This document shows positions 37,087 through 44,605 of a DNA stretch of 64,000 nucleotides, piece by piece. A program made the position numbers and the translations under genes. This stretch comes from Neotamlana sedimentorum (GTDB lineage: Bacteria; Bacteroidota; Bacteroidia; Flavobacteriales; Flavobacteriaceae): NCBI RefSeq assembly GCF_000943565.1, contig NZ_JTDW01000005.1, forward strand, positions 62,001 to 126,000, written 5' to 3'. Under the pieces are notes generated by a model that worked only from the letters and a program-made list of their open reading frames with translations, had not been told where the DNA came from and made no database searches. Numbering within the stretch: the stretch's first letter is position 1; each line of letters opens with the position of its first letter.

Positions 37087-38030
37087 TTGTTGGCGGAGGA
37101 CCAATTGGAATTGCTTGTGCTTTAGAGTGTAAAAAAAGAGGCTGGAGCTATTTAATAATTGAAAAAGGAACATTAACAAACTCTTTATTTAATTACCCTA
37201 AAAATATGACCTTCTTTTCTACTTCAGAAAAATTAGAAATTGATGATATTCCATTTATAAGCAATAATCCAAAGCCTAACAGAGATGAAGCTTTAGAGTA
37301 TTACCGCCGTGTTGTAACATCAAATAAATTAAATATTAATTTATATGAAACCGTTAAAACTATTAATAAAAACGATAATGAATTTACCGTAACAACCGAT
37401 AAAGCAAATTACATAAGTAAACGGGTAATTATATCAACTGGCTTTTATGATATTCCTAAACTATTAAATATTCCTGGTGAAGATTTACCTAAAGTTACAC
37501 ATTATTACAAAGAAGCTCACAACTACGCTTTACAAAATGTTGTAGTTGTAGGTGCAAGTAATTCAGCTGTTGATGCCGCTTTAGAAATTTATAGAAAAGG
37601 CGGTAATGTAACTATGGTAGTTCGTGGAGAAACCATAGGTGAACGTGTTAAATATTGGGTGCGACCAGATATTTTAAACCGCATAAAAGAAGGCAGTATT
37701 ACCACTTACTTTAATTCTGAACTCACTGAAATAAAAGAAAATACAGTAACCATTAAAACGCCAGAAAAACGCCTTACTTTAAATAACGATTATGTAATTG
37801 CTTTAACCGGTTATTTGCCAGACTTTAATTTATTAAAAACTAATGGTGTAACACTTTCTGAAGAGAAAAGAATACCTAACTACAATCCAGAAACTATGGA
37901 ATCTAACATAAAAGGATTGTATTTAGCTGGCGTAATTTGTGGTGGTGAAGAAACCCATAAATGGTTTATTGAAAATTCTAGAATTCATGCAAAATTAATA
38001 GCAAAACATATAGAAAGTATAAATACCTAA
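37062..38030 (+). CDS. ypdA: YpdA-type bacillithiol disulfide reductase
   Basis: FAD/NADPH-dependent reductase of 322 residues. The FAD motif VGGGPIGIACALE starts at residue 9, the NADPH motif VVVGASNSAVDAALE is near 162, and a C-terminal GLYLAGVICGG closes the FAD domain; there is no CxxC, as in YpdA/Bdr. The family recycles oxidised bacillithiol, a thiol made by many Bacteroidota. The start is TTG inside the MFS gene: the frame is closed upstream and no ATG fits. Confidence 0.9.
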   Translation: MENKKDIIIVGGGPIGIACALECKKRGWSYLIIEKGTLTNSLFNYPKNMTFFSTSEKLEIDDIPFISNNPKPNRDEALEYYRRVVTSNKLNINLYETVKTINKNDNEFTVTTDKANYISKRVIISTGFYDIPKLLNIPGEDLPKVTHYYKEAHNYALQNVVVVGASNSAVDAALEIYRKGGNVTMVVRGETIGERVKYWVRPDILNRIKEGSITTYFNSELTEIKENTVTIKTPEKRLTLNNDYVIALTGYLPDFNLLKTNGVTLSEEKRIPNYNPETMESNIKGLYLAGVICGGEETHKWFIENSRIHAKLIAKHIESINT

Positions 38031-38077
38031 CTGGGGTAATTGTAAACTTAAAATTAAATTTTTAAAAAGAAAATTTA

Positions 38078-38521
38078 TTATTTTAAAGGAGCAACCTCTT
38101 TCTGCTTAATCACTCGCGACAATACAATTTGAGTTTTCGATTCTCCATATGTTATCAATTGGTCTATAAAGCTTTCCAAATGTTTATTGTTCTTTAAAAC
38201 TACTTCCATAACAATATTTTCATCGCCTGTAATTCGGTAGCAATTTATCACCTCGTCGTAGGTTTTTACCTTTTCCAAGAAAGGCTTTAATTTACCCATA
38301 AAGGCACGAAGTGTTATTATAGCTTTTAATTGATAACCTATTTCGTAAGGAGAAACAATTGCCTTATAACCTTCAATAATTCCTAAATCTTCCATTTTTT
38401 TTATTCGCTCGGAAACCGCGGGCGAACTTATTCCTACTCGCCTACCTATTTCGGCATTAGACAAACGTGCATTTTCCTGTAAACACTTCAAAATCTTAGA
38501 ATTAAGAACATCTAACTTCAT
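38078..38521 (-). CDS. Lrp/AsnC family transcriptional regulator
   Basis: A 147-residue regulator. The N-terminal helix-turn-helix has NAEIGRRVGISSPAVSERIKKME and the C-terminal RAM/AsnC ligand domain has VINCYRITGDENIVMEV. Normal length. It normally senses an amino acid or related metabolite. It has its own -7 box and diverges from the 131-residue gene. Confidence 0.95.
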   Translation of the reverse strand: MKLDVLNSKILKCLQENARLSNAEIGRRVGISSPAVSERIKKMEDLGIIEGYKAIVSPYEIGYQLKAIITLRAFMGKLKPFLEKVKTYDEVINCYRITGDENIVMEVVLKNNKHLESFIDQLITYGESKTQIVLSRVIKQKEVAPLK

Positions 38522-38559
38522 TTAAAAGATTTTTTTTAGTAAAAAATTAAATTTTAAAC

Positions 38560-38567
38560 CAAATATA
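38560..38567 (-). promoter_or_regulatory. -7 promoter element of the Lrp-family gene
   Basis: Minus-strand TATATTTG, exact TAnnTTTG, 38 bp before the ATG. Confidence 0.58.
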
Positions 38568-38611
38568 CAATTTTACTTTAAAACCTAAAGAAGATTCTAG
38601 TTAGTTGTGAG

Positions 38612-38619
38612 TAATTTTG
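38612..38619 (+). promoter_or_regulatory. -7 promoter element of the 131-residue gene
   Basis: Plus-strand TAATTTTG, exact TAnnTTTG, 25 bp before the ATG; it supports that the small gene is real. Confidence 0.58.
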
Positions 38620-38644
38620 ATGTAATTGCTAAGAAAACAAACAA

Positions 38645-39040
38645 ATGTCCACTAATACCCCATTAAACCTATCGGAGTTACCGATTTACATTAAAGCGCA
38701 AGAGATTTTTGCGCTTTCACAAAACATTTCTTTTTATTTAAATGACGATTTATGTGCTTTGAACCCTGATGGGACGGAAGACAATAATATTTATTTTTCT
38801 GGGGATATCGTTCAGCAATCTAATTCTTTAGCTCCAGAAATTGCTAATGCCCAATTGGAACGTTGTTCACTTAAAAAACGTAAGCACATTGCTTCTTTAA
38901 AACGTTTAACCAACAGAATTTATAAAAATTCATACAGACTAGAACGTTCAAATAGTAACGGAAAAGATTTTTTACCTATTTTAAGAAGTGAATTAAAAAA
39001 GTTTAAAAAATTACAGCGCAACTGGATGATGACTCTTTAG
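38645..39040 (+). CDS. 131-residue protein of unknown function
   Basis: Soluble, no signal peptide or membrane segment. It has an acidic N-terminal half (LSELPIYIKAQEIFALSQNI) and a strongly basic helical C-terminal half (ERCSLKKRKHIASLKRL ... RSELKKFKKLQRNW). I do not recognise the family. A good -7 box and its divergent position from an Lrp-type regulator support it. The last 4 bp overlap the convergent sigZ gene. Confidence 0.7.
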   Translation: MSTNTPLNLSELPIYIKAQEIFALSQNISFYLNDDLCALNPDGTEDNNIYFSGDIVQQSNSLAPEIANAQLERCSLKKRKHIASLKRLTNRIYKNSYRLERSNSNGKDFLPILRSELKKFKKLQRNWMMTL

Positions 39041-39576
39041 TGGCAAATTTTGCAATCTTCTTTTTCTTTAAGTTCGCCAACCAAATGCCCTTCTTCATTT
39101 AATTTATAACCACAGCAATCCATAAAACCTTCAGCTATTTTAGTTCTTCCACGTTGTATTTGAGATTTTACAGTAGATAATGGTAATTTTAAACGCTCTG
39201 CTACCTCACGTTGTTTCAAACCCATTATATCTGATAAAAAAATAGGGTTTCTATATTTTTTTGGTAAATTAACTAATATGCCTCGTAAGCAATCTTTTTC
39301 AGAATGCTTATAAATTTCTGTTTCTACTTCCGCTTCAATTTCATTTGTATTAACTTTAAGTTTACTGGTTTTAAAATAATCTAAAACAGTATATCGAGCT
39401 ACAGAAAACAACCATGCTTTAAGTTTACTATCATCTTTTAAGGTATGTATTTTTGTATGTACTTTTATAAAGGTGTCTTGCAGTAAATCATCTGCAATAT
39501 CGTTTTGTTTTACTTTATCTTTTATAAAACGTTTAATGTCTTGTGAGTATGTTTCCCAAATTTTCTTTGTTGTCAT
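39037..39576 (-). CDS. sigZ: SigZ-type ECF RNA polymerase sigma factor
   Basis: A 179-residue sigma factor. Region 2 has DDLLQDTFIKVHTKI and AWLFSVARYTVLDYFK; region 4 has LKQREVAERLKLPLSTVKSQIQRGR. After it comes a short Cys-rich tail (DCCGYKLNEEGHLVGEL ... DCKICH), characteristic of the SigZ subfamily and able to bind metal or sense thiol state. No anti-sigma factor is adjacent. A tiny 11-cysteine peptide gene lies 54 bp upstream on the same strand and is likely co-expressed. Confidence 0.9.
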   Translation of the reverse strand: MTTKKIWETYSQDIKRFIKDKVKQNDIADDLLQDTFIKVHTKIHTLKDDSKLKAWLFSVARYTVLDYFKTSKLKVNTNEIEAEVETEIYKHSEKDCLRGILVNLPKKYRNPIFLSDIMGLKQREVAERLKLPLSTVKSQIQRGRTKIAEGFMDCCGYKLNEEGHLVGELKEKEDCKICH

Positions 39577-39630
39577 GTCTTAATTTATATAAATCAGCTT
39601 AAATTTCAAAAAATTTAAGCTGATAATTAA

Positions 39631-39735
39631 TTAACAATTGCAATTTTTACAATTACAATTCTCACATTGGCAATCGTTACATTTTCCTTTACTACATGGT
39701 TCGCAATTACAAGCGCAATTTTCTCTATTTTTCAT
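39631..39735 (-). CDS. 11-cysteine metallothionein-like micropeptide
   Basis: A 34-codon ORF (MKNRENCACNCEPC ... CKNCNC, stop TAA) with cysteines at 7, 9, 11, 14, 19, 22, 24, 27, 29, 32 and 34, nearly all in CxC or CxxC spacing. That pattern is the hallmark of small metal-thiolate proteins, although no known metallothionein family is recognised. It lies 54 bp upstream of sigZ in the same direction. Such cysteine density is very unlikely by chance in an AT-rich intergenic stretch. Start is the only ATG. Confidence 0.75.
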   Translation of the reverse strand: MKNRENCACNCEPCSKGKCNDCQCENCNCKNCNC

Positions 39736-39858
39736 AATAATTAATTTTATTGTTCATTTAATAGACGATTATTTTGTAAAAAAGATGCAATTTTTTTTTA
39801 CTATTTATGTATAAATCATAAAAAATAAAAAAATTAACAATTTTAATACTATTTAAAT

Positions 39859-39866
39859 TAATTTTG
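39859..39866 (+). promoter_or_regulatory. -7 promoter element of purU
   Basis: Plus-strand TAATTTTG, exact TAnnTTTG, 21 bp before the ATG. Confidence 0.62.
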
Positions 39867-39887
39867 AATGCATTAAACAAAGAATAA

Positions 39888-40742
39888 ATGAACAAAATAA
39901 CCATATTAATACATTGCCACGACCAACCAAATATTATTGCTTCGGTAACTAATTTTATTGTTAAAAATAACGGTAACATTGTTTATATAGATCAATATGT
40001 TGATAGAGAACAAAACATCTTTTTTATGCGACTAGAAAGTGAGTTTGTTTCTGATAACTTCAATACCAATAATTTTAAAACTGATTTTAAAACATCGTTG
40101 GCAGATAAATTTACAATGAAATGGCGTATTTATTCATCGGAAGCTAAGCCCAAAATGGCTCTTTTTGTTTCAAAATACGATCATTGTTTATATGATTTAT
40201 TAGCAAGATATAATTCGGGTGAATTAAATTTAGAAATCCCCTTTATTATAAGTAATCATAATGATTTAAAGCATATTGCTGATAATTTTAAAATTCCATT
40301 TTATCACATACCTGTAACCAAGGAAACAAAAACTAACGCTGAAGAAAAGCAATTAGAACTTTTAAAATCTCATAACATCGATTTTATTGTATTAGCTCGC
40401 TATATGCAAATTGTATCGAATAAACTAATAGATGTTTATAAGAATAAAATTATTAATATTCATCATTCTTTTTTACCAGCATTTGTAGGAGCTAAGCCTT
40501 ACCATTCGGCTTACAAACGTGGTGTAAAAATTATTGGTGCTACCAGCCATTATGTTACCGAAGAACTCGATGCTGGCCCAATAATAGAACAAGATGTAAC
40601 CCGAGTTACACACGCCCATGCCATACAGGATTTGATAGCTAAAGGACGAGATCTAGAAAAAATTGTTTTAGCTAACGCTGTAAAATTACATGCCAACCGC
40701 AAAGTTATGGTATTTAATAACAAAACAATTATTTTCACATAA
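39888..40742 (+). CDS. purU: formyltetrahydrofolate deformylase
   Basis: Releases formate from 10-formyl-THF, balancing the one-carbon pool and feeding purine synthesis. The 284-residue protein has an N-terminal ACT domain (ILIHCHDQPNIIASVTNFI, about 5-80) and a formyltransferase-like catalytic domain with NIHHSFLPAF and LDAGPIIEQDV containing the catalytic Asn-His-Asp set. Normal length; single gene. Confidence 0.96.
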   Translation: MNKITILIHCHDQPNIIASVTNFIVKNNGNIVYIDQYVDREQNIFFMRLESEFVSDNFNTNNFKTDFKTSLADKFTMKWRIYSSEAKPKMALFVSKYDHCLYDLLARYNSGELNLEIPFIISNHNDLKHIADNFKIPFYHIPVTKETKTNAEEKQLELLKSHNIDFIVLARYMQIVSNKLIDVYKNKIINIHHSFLPAFVGAKPYHSAYKRGVKIIGATSHYVTEELDAGPIIEQDVTRVTHAHAIQDLIAKGRDLEKIVLANAVKLHANRKVMVFNNKTIIFT

Positions 40743-40877
40743 CCAACAAATTTAGCTTACTGTGTTAAAGCTTTGTTAACAGGCTTTGAATTGTCTTTTC
40801 ATAAATTTAGTGACTATTTATTTTTTTCTGTGTCTTAAAAATCGAAGAATAAATTTCCATTAACTAAATTTAAAAAA

Positions 40878-41975
40878 ATGAAAAAACAATTATCAGTTGG
40901 GCTAATGTTATTATTAGGTGTTGGGTTTGCTAACTCTCAAAATTTACCTGCTAATCCAGACCCAGGAAAGTGTTACGTAAAATGTATCACAAAAGACGAA
41001 TTTAAAGATGTTGAAGAAACCATTGAAGTGTATCCTGCTTACACTAAATTAACTGTTGTACCAGCAACTTACAAAACAGTTGAAGAACGTGTTTTAGTAA
41101 AAGAAGCAACTAAAAAGTTTGTTTATGTACCTGCGACTTATGAAACTATTGAGGTTCCTTACATTAAAAAAGAAGGAAGAAATAATTTAGAAGTTATTCC
41201 TGCTTCTTTTGGTTCAGATTCTAGAACTTTTGAAGTATATCCGGCAACTTCAGGATGGGAATACAAAGAAACGGCCTGTGATTCACCAAATAAGGAAGAT
41301 TGTGTTGTAGCATGTTTCGTTGAGTACCCTTCACAATCAAAAGATGTTAGCTTTACAACTTTAGCTAGCGATGCTAGTACGAAAAGCATTCCTGTATCAG
41401 AAGCAAGTGCAACTTATAAGAAAAGAGTTATTAAAACACCGGCTAGAATGGATGAAATTGCTATTCCTGCGGAATATGCAACTATTAAAAAACAAGTATT
41501 AGATACTCCTGCAACTACAAAAAGTGTAACTATTCCTTCTAGAACGCAAACTGTAACTAAAACGGTTTTAGCTAAAAAAGGCGGCATTACTACTTGGGAA
41601 GAAGTTGATTGTGGATTATTAAGTGCTAACGTCTTACCAATTTTTTACGAATTAGGTAGTGCAAGAATTACACCTGCCTCTAAAAAGATTATTGATGACA
41701 CTTTATTACCACTATTAAATAGTAAGCCTGTAAACATTGAGTTAATGTCTCATACAGATTCTAGAGGTAACGATGATTTTAACATGTCTTTATCGCAACA
41801 ACGTGCTAACTCTGTAGTAAACTATTTAGTATCTAAAGGAATTTCAAGAAATCGTTTAACTGCTAAAGGTTATGGAGAAACTCGTTTAGTAAACCGTTGT
41901 TCAAATGGTGTAGATTGTTCAGAATCTGATCACCAAAAGAACAGAAGAACCGAGTTTAGAGTTTTAAATAACTAA
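40878..41975 (+). CDS. OmpA family outer-membrane protein with VPATY-type repeats
   Basis: A 365-residue protein with a signal peptide (1-20). Residues about 45-225 are built from degenerate repeats of the type VPATYKTVEERVLVK, about 20 residues each, each with a P-A-x-Y/R turn and a following basic strand; four to six units can be made out. The C-terminal OmpA/MotB domain (about 255-365) has HTDSRGND, RANSVVNYL, GYGE and NRRTEF, which bind peptidoglycan. The repeat region probably projects from the cell surface or spans the periplasm. Monocistronic, ended by a bidirectional terminator. Confidence 0.9.
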   Translation: MKKQLSVGLMLLLGVGFANSQNLPANPDPGKCYVKCITKDEFKDVEETIEVYPAYTKLTVVPATYKTVEERVLVKEATKKFVYVPATYETIEVPYIKKEGRNNLEVIPASFGSDSRTFEVYPATSGWEYKETACDSPNKEDCVVACFVEYPSQSKDVSFTTLASDASTKSIPVSEASATYKKRVIKTPARMDEIAIPAEYATIKKQVLDTPATTKSVTIPSRTQTVTKTVLAKKGGITTWEEVDCGLLSANVLPIFYELGSARITPASKKIIDDTLLPLLNSKPVNIELMSHTDSRGNDDFNMSLSQQRANSVVNYLVSKGISRNRLTAKGYGETRLVNRCSNGVDCSESDHQKNRRTEFRVLNN

Positions 41976-41997
41976 GAATAACTCAATTTAAAGAGAG

Positions 41998-42026
41998 AAA
42001 AAGCACCCTTTTTTAGGGTGCTTTTT
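41998..42026. terminator. bidirectional terminator between OmpA and the thioredoxin-like gene
   Basis: Twelve-base stem AAAAAGCACCCT / AGGGTGCTTTTT with a 5-base loop; T-rich on both strands, between convergent genes. Confidence 0.9.
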
Positions 42027-43140
42027 TTGTTATACTATATACTGGATAATTCATGTTTTTATTTGAAACTTGAACACCATAATCTTGAAAATTACTTACC
42101 ATTAATTCATAATATTTATAATGGATTTGCCAGTCGTGTAAGGTGTCGTCTTCGTATTTATCATTTACTAGGATAGGTTTTTCAATAAGATTAGATACTT
42201 TATAAAGCATATCGTTAAATGAAACGTTATCAGCTTGAATTTCTGTATCACCTATTAAAAATTTCTGATTATTACCTTCCCAATTAAACTGAGAGGTATC
42301 CCAAAAATTAGCATTATTAAAAACAATGGTAAGAACATCTCCTTTTAACTCTTCTTGCTTTGCACTTAACTTTAAAGCTTTAAAAATAGTACGCTTCATA
42401 TTTTTACTAGCCCTACTTCCTCTTGTAAACCGCATTTTGTAGCTTTTATTATCATTCTCACTAACATTTACTTGTTTATAATAAACACCATAGACGTATG
42501 ACAATATTTTCTGCAAGCTCCCACTTAATTCAATATAAGAATCATTTTCGATAATTTGTATAGTTTCAAAATCACTGAAATTTTCAATAACATGACATTC
42601 AAAATCATCAAGATCTAATGCTGCTAAATTACTTGGCGCAACAGCATAAGCCTCCGTTTTAAAAAATGAATGCACATTCGTTACACTTTTATTTTTTTTT
42701 AAAAAATCTTCAAGATGTTGTTTTTTAAAATCTGCTGGGTGTCCTTCCCATAGTTTTATACCATTTGAATTAAACAAAACACCTTGTGGCAAGCTATAAA
42801 TATTATACTTCTTAAAAGTTTCGCCATCAAAATCAATTCCAACCGCCAATTTAAGATTATGCTTATTTAAAAATTTTGTTACAACTTCTGGACTTTCTTG
42901 AGAAAGAGATAAAACATAAAAATTATTGGGATATTGGCTTTGTAAAGTTTCTAAATATTTGGACACGTGAATACAAGGATTACACCAAGTAGCCCAAAAA
43001 TCAACAAAGTATAAAGCATTTTCTGTGCTTTTTGCTAGCTGAGACTCATTAATAATTTGAGATACCTTAACTTGACCAAAAACACTATGTAAACTGAAAA
43101 AGAAGAAAAAAACAAAATATTTGGATGCCATTAAATTCAT
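42013..43140 (-). CDS. exported thioredoxin-like protein with an uncharacterised C-terminal domain
   Basis: A 375-residue protein with a signal peptide (ending SVFGQ near residue 23), a thioredoxin domain with WATWCNPCI (C53, C56) and a C-terminal region of about 200 residues (about 165-375) of unknown fold; phrases such as LIEKPILVNDKYEDDTLHDW recall the DUF3738 regions found behind redox or M56 domains, but I am not certain. The open frame continues upstream to 43623 antisense to DUF4197; the ATG at 43140 with its signal peptide is the real start. Confidence 0.85.
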   Translation of the reverse strand: MNLMASKYFVFFFFFSLHSVFGQVKVSQIINESQLAKSTENALYFVDFWATWCNPCIHVSKYLETLQSQYPNNFYVLSLSQESPEVVTKFLNKHNLKLAVGIDFDGETFKKYNIYSLPQGVLFNSNGIKLWEGHPADFKKQHLEDFLKKNKSVTNVHSFFKTEAYAVAPSNLAALDLDDFECHVIENFSDFETIQIIENDSYIELSGSLQKILSYVYGVYYKQVNVSENDNKSYKMRFTRGSRASKNMKRTIFKALKLSAKQEELKGDVLTIVFNNANFWDTSQFNWEGNNQKFLIGDTEIQADNVSFNDMLYKVSNLIEKPILVNDKYEDDTLHDWQIHYKYYELMVSNFQDYGVQVSNKNMNYPVYSITKKAP

Positions 43141-43197
43141 GATATTAACTTTAACTTTATTAATAACAAATACTATGCTAAAATAGTATATAAATAT

Positions 43198-43205
43198 TAA
43201 CTTTG
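43198..43205 (+). promoter_or_regulatory. -7 promoter element of the DUF4197 gene
   Basis: Plus-strand TAACTTTG, exact TAnnTTTG, 27 bp before the ATG. Confidence 0.6.
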
Positions 43206-43231
43206 CACTTAGAAAATTAAACATCACTTCT

Positions 43232-43939
43232 ATGATTCGTAAAATTTTATTAGCTTTTCTGGTATTAAACTTAACCGCATGTGCTGAATTACAGCAAGTT
43301 GTTAACCAACTTCCACAAGAAACTACTAGTTTAGGAAATGACCAAATTGCATCAGGACTAATACAAGCTTTAAATTTAGGTATTGATAAACAAGTTACCA
43401 AATTAACCCAAACCGATGGTTTTTTTAAAAATGAATTAGTAAAAATCACATTACCTGAAGAACTGCAAAAAGTTGATAAGGCATTAAGAGATATTGGATT
43501 AAGTAATTTAGCCGACGAAGGTTTAAAAGTATTAAATCGTGCTGCAGAAGACGCTGTAAAAGAAGCAACACCTATTTTTGTAGATGCAGTAAAAGGAATA
43601 ACTTTCGCCGATGCCAAAAACATTTTATTGGGTAACGATGATGCGGCAACTCAATATTTAACTACAAAAACGCAAACCTCACTTTACAACAAATTTCAAC
43701 CTGTAATTAATAATTCGTTTGCAAAGGTTGGTGCCGATCAAATTTGGGCAAACCTAATTACAAAATATAATAATATACCTTTTACAAATAATGTAAACCC
43801 AGATTTAACAGATTACGTTACAGGAGAAGCTTTAAATGGTGTGTATAAAATGATTGCTATTGAGGAAAAAGAAATACGTAATAATGTATCGTCTAGAACT
43901 ACCGATTTACTAAAACGTGTTTTTGCATTACAGGATTAA
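43232..43939 (+). CDS. DUF4197 family lipoprotein
   Basis: A 235-residue lipoprotein (lipobox LTAC, then AELQQVV). The body carries the DUF4197 signature: IASGLIQALNLGIDKQV, VDAVKGITFADAKNILLGNDDAATQYL and VTGEALNGVYKMIAIEEKEIR. Widespread family of unknown function in Gram-negative bacteria. Divergent from the thioredoxin-like gene. Confidence 0.92.
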   Translation: MIRKILLAFLVLNLTACAELQQVVNQLPQETTSLGNDQIASGLIQALNLGIDKQVTKLTQTDGFFKNELVKITLPEELQKVDKALRDIGLSNLADEGLKVLNRAAEDAVKEATPIFVDAVKGITFADAKNILLGNDDAATQYLTTKTQTSLYNKFQPVINNSFAKVGADQIWANLITKYNNIPFTNNVNPDLTDYVTGEALNGVYKMIAIEEKEIRNNVSSRTTDLLKRVFALQD

Positions 43940-43956
43940 TTTCTCGTTTATTAAAA

Positions 43957-44022
43957 GTTGGTTTTTAAGTACATTTTTTTATTAAACTAAAAAATCGTAC
44001 ATTTAACTCATTAAAAACCAAC
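43957..44022 (+). repeat. 66 bp hairpin in front of the 67-residue ORF
   Basis: Perfect 12 bp inverted repeat GTTGGTTTTTAA (43957-43968) and TTAAAAACCAAC (44011-44022). Inside it GTACATTTTTT partly pairs with AAAAAATCGTAC. It may terminate DUF4197 or control the next ORF, which starts 7 bp after the right arm. Confidence 0.5.
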
Positions 44023-44028
44023 AAACTA

Positions 44029-44232
44029 ATGAATAGAATTGAATTAATACAACTTAAACTTAAAAAACTTAAGCGCAGACACCAACAACTTGTTGAACAT
44101 TCCTATAATTATAAACAAAGTGATTCCGCTCTAAGCGATTTTTTCGAATTTAGAGCTATTAAGATGTCGTATAAAATTAATAGGCTAATTTTTTTGTCTG
44201 GAGAACTTAATAATAAACAATCGATTGCTTAA
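44029..44232 (+). CDS. 67-residue basic protein of unknown function
   Basis: Small, basic, helix-rich protein (IELIQLKLKKLKRRHQQL then SDFFEFRAIKMSYKIN). No signal peptide and no recognised family. Plausible because of codon choice and its place in a plus-strand run; not certain to be expressed. Confidence 0.5.
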   Translation: MNRIELIQLKLKKLKRRHQQLVEHSYNYKQSDSALSDFFEFRAIKMSYKINRLIFLSGELNNKQSIA

Positions 44233-44318
44233 AGTTATCTTATTTTTTCCCTTAGAAATAACTTGTAAAAACATCCAAATCTACACTTTTATCGTAATTT
44301 AATATAAAGAACGATATC

Positions 44319-44465
44319 ATGAATAAACATTTTTGCAAAGTAGGTAAAATTAAGCCCAATTTAAACAAACTTTTAAGTTTAAAGGAATTAGAGAATATGA
44401 TTGAGAATTTTGTTGATGATGTTAGCAAAGTAGATTATAAACAAGACTTAAACCAATTGGTTTAA
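44319..44465 (+). CDS. 48-residue ORF of unknown function
   Basis: ATG to TAA frame encoding an acidic-to-neutral helical peptide (MNKHFCKVGKIKPN ... LENMIENFVDDV ... QDLNQLV) with one Cys near the start. It follows the 67-residue ORF by 86 bp and has no clear promoter. Listed because codon use looks coding; function unknown. Confidence 0.38.
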   Translation: MNKHFCKVGKIKPNLNKLLSLKELENMIENFVDDVSKVDYKQDLNQLV

Positions 44466-44605
44466 TTTAATAATTCTCAAATCAAGTATAATTGTTTTCA
44501 TATTATAATTCCTATAGGTTTATTATATTTATGTAGGTTAAAAACATTTTATGTTGAAAGAAAATTACTATATTTAGTAATTTGTTAACCTATACCGATA
44601 AACTT

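Noticed and set aside
39745-39790. CGTC-like ECF promoter motif upstream of the 11-cysteine peptide
   Set aside because: A CGTCTA is present on the minus strand, but no matching -35 element lies at the normal distance, so sigZ autoregulation cannot be claimed from sequence.
43141-43623. Open frame extending the thioredoxin-like protein by 160 residues
   Set aside because: It is antisense to the DUF4197 gene, and the signal peptide of the thioredoxin-like protein begins at the ATG at 43140.
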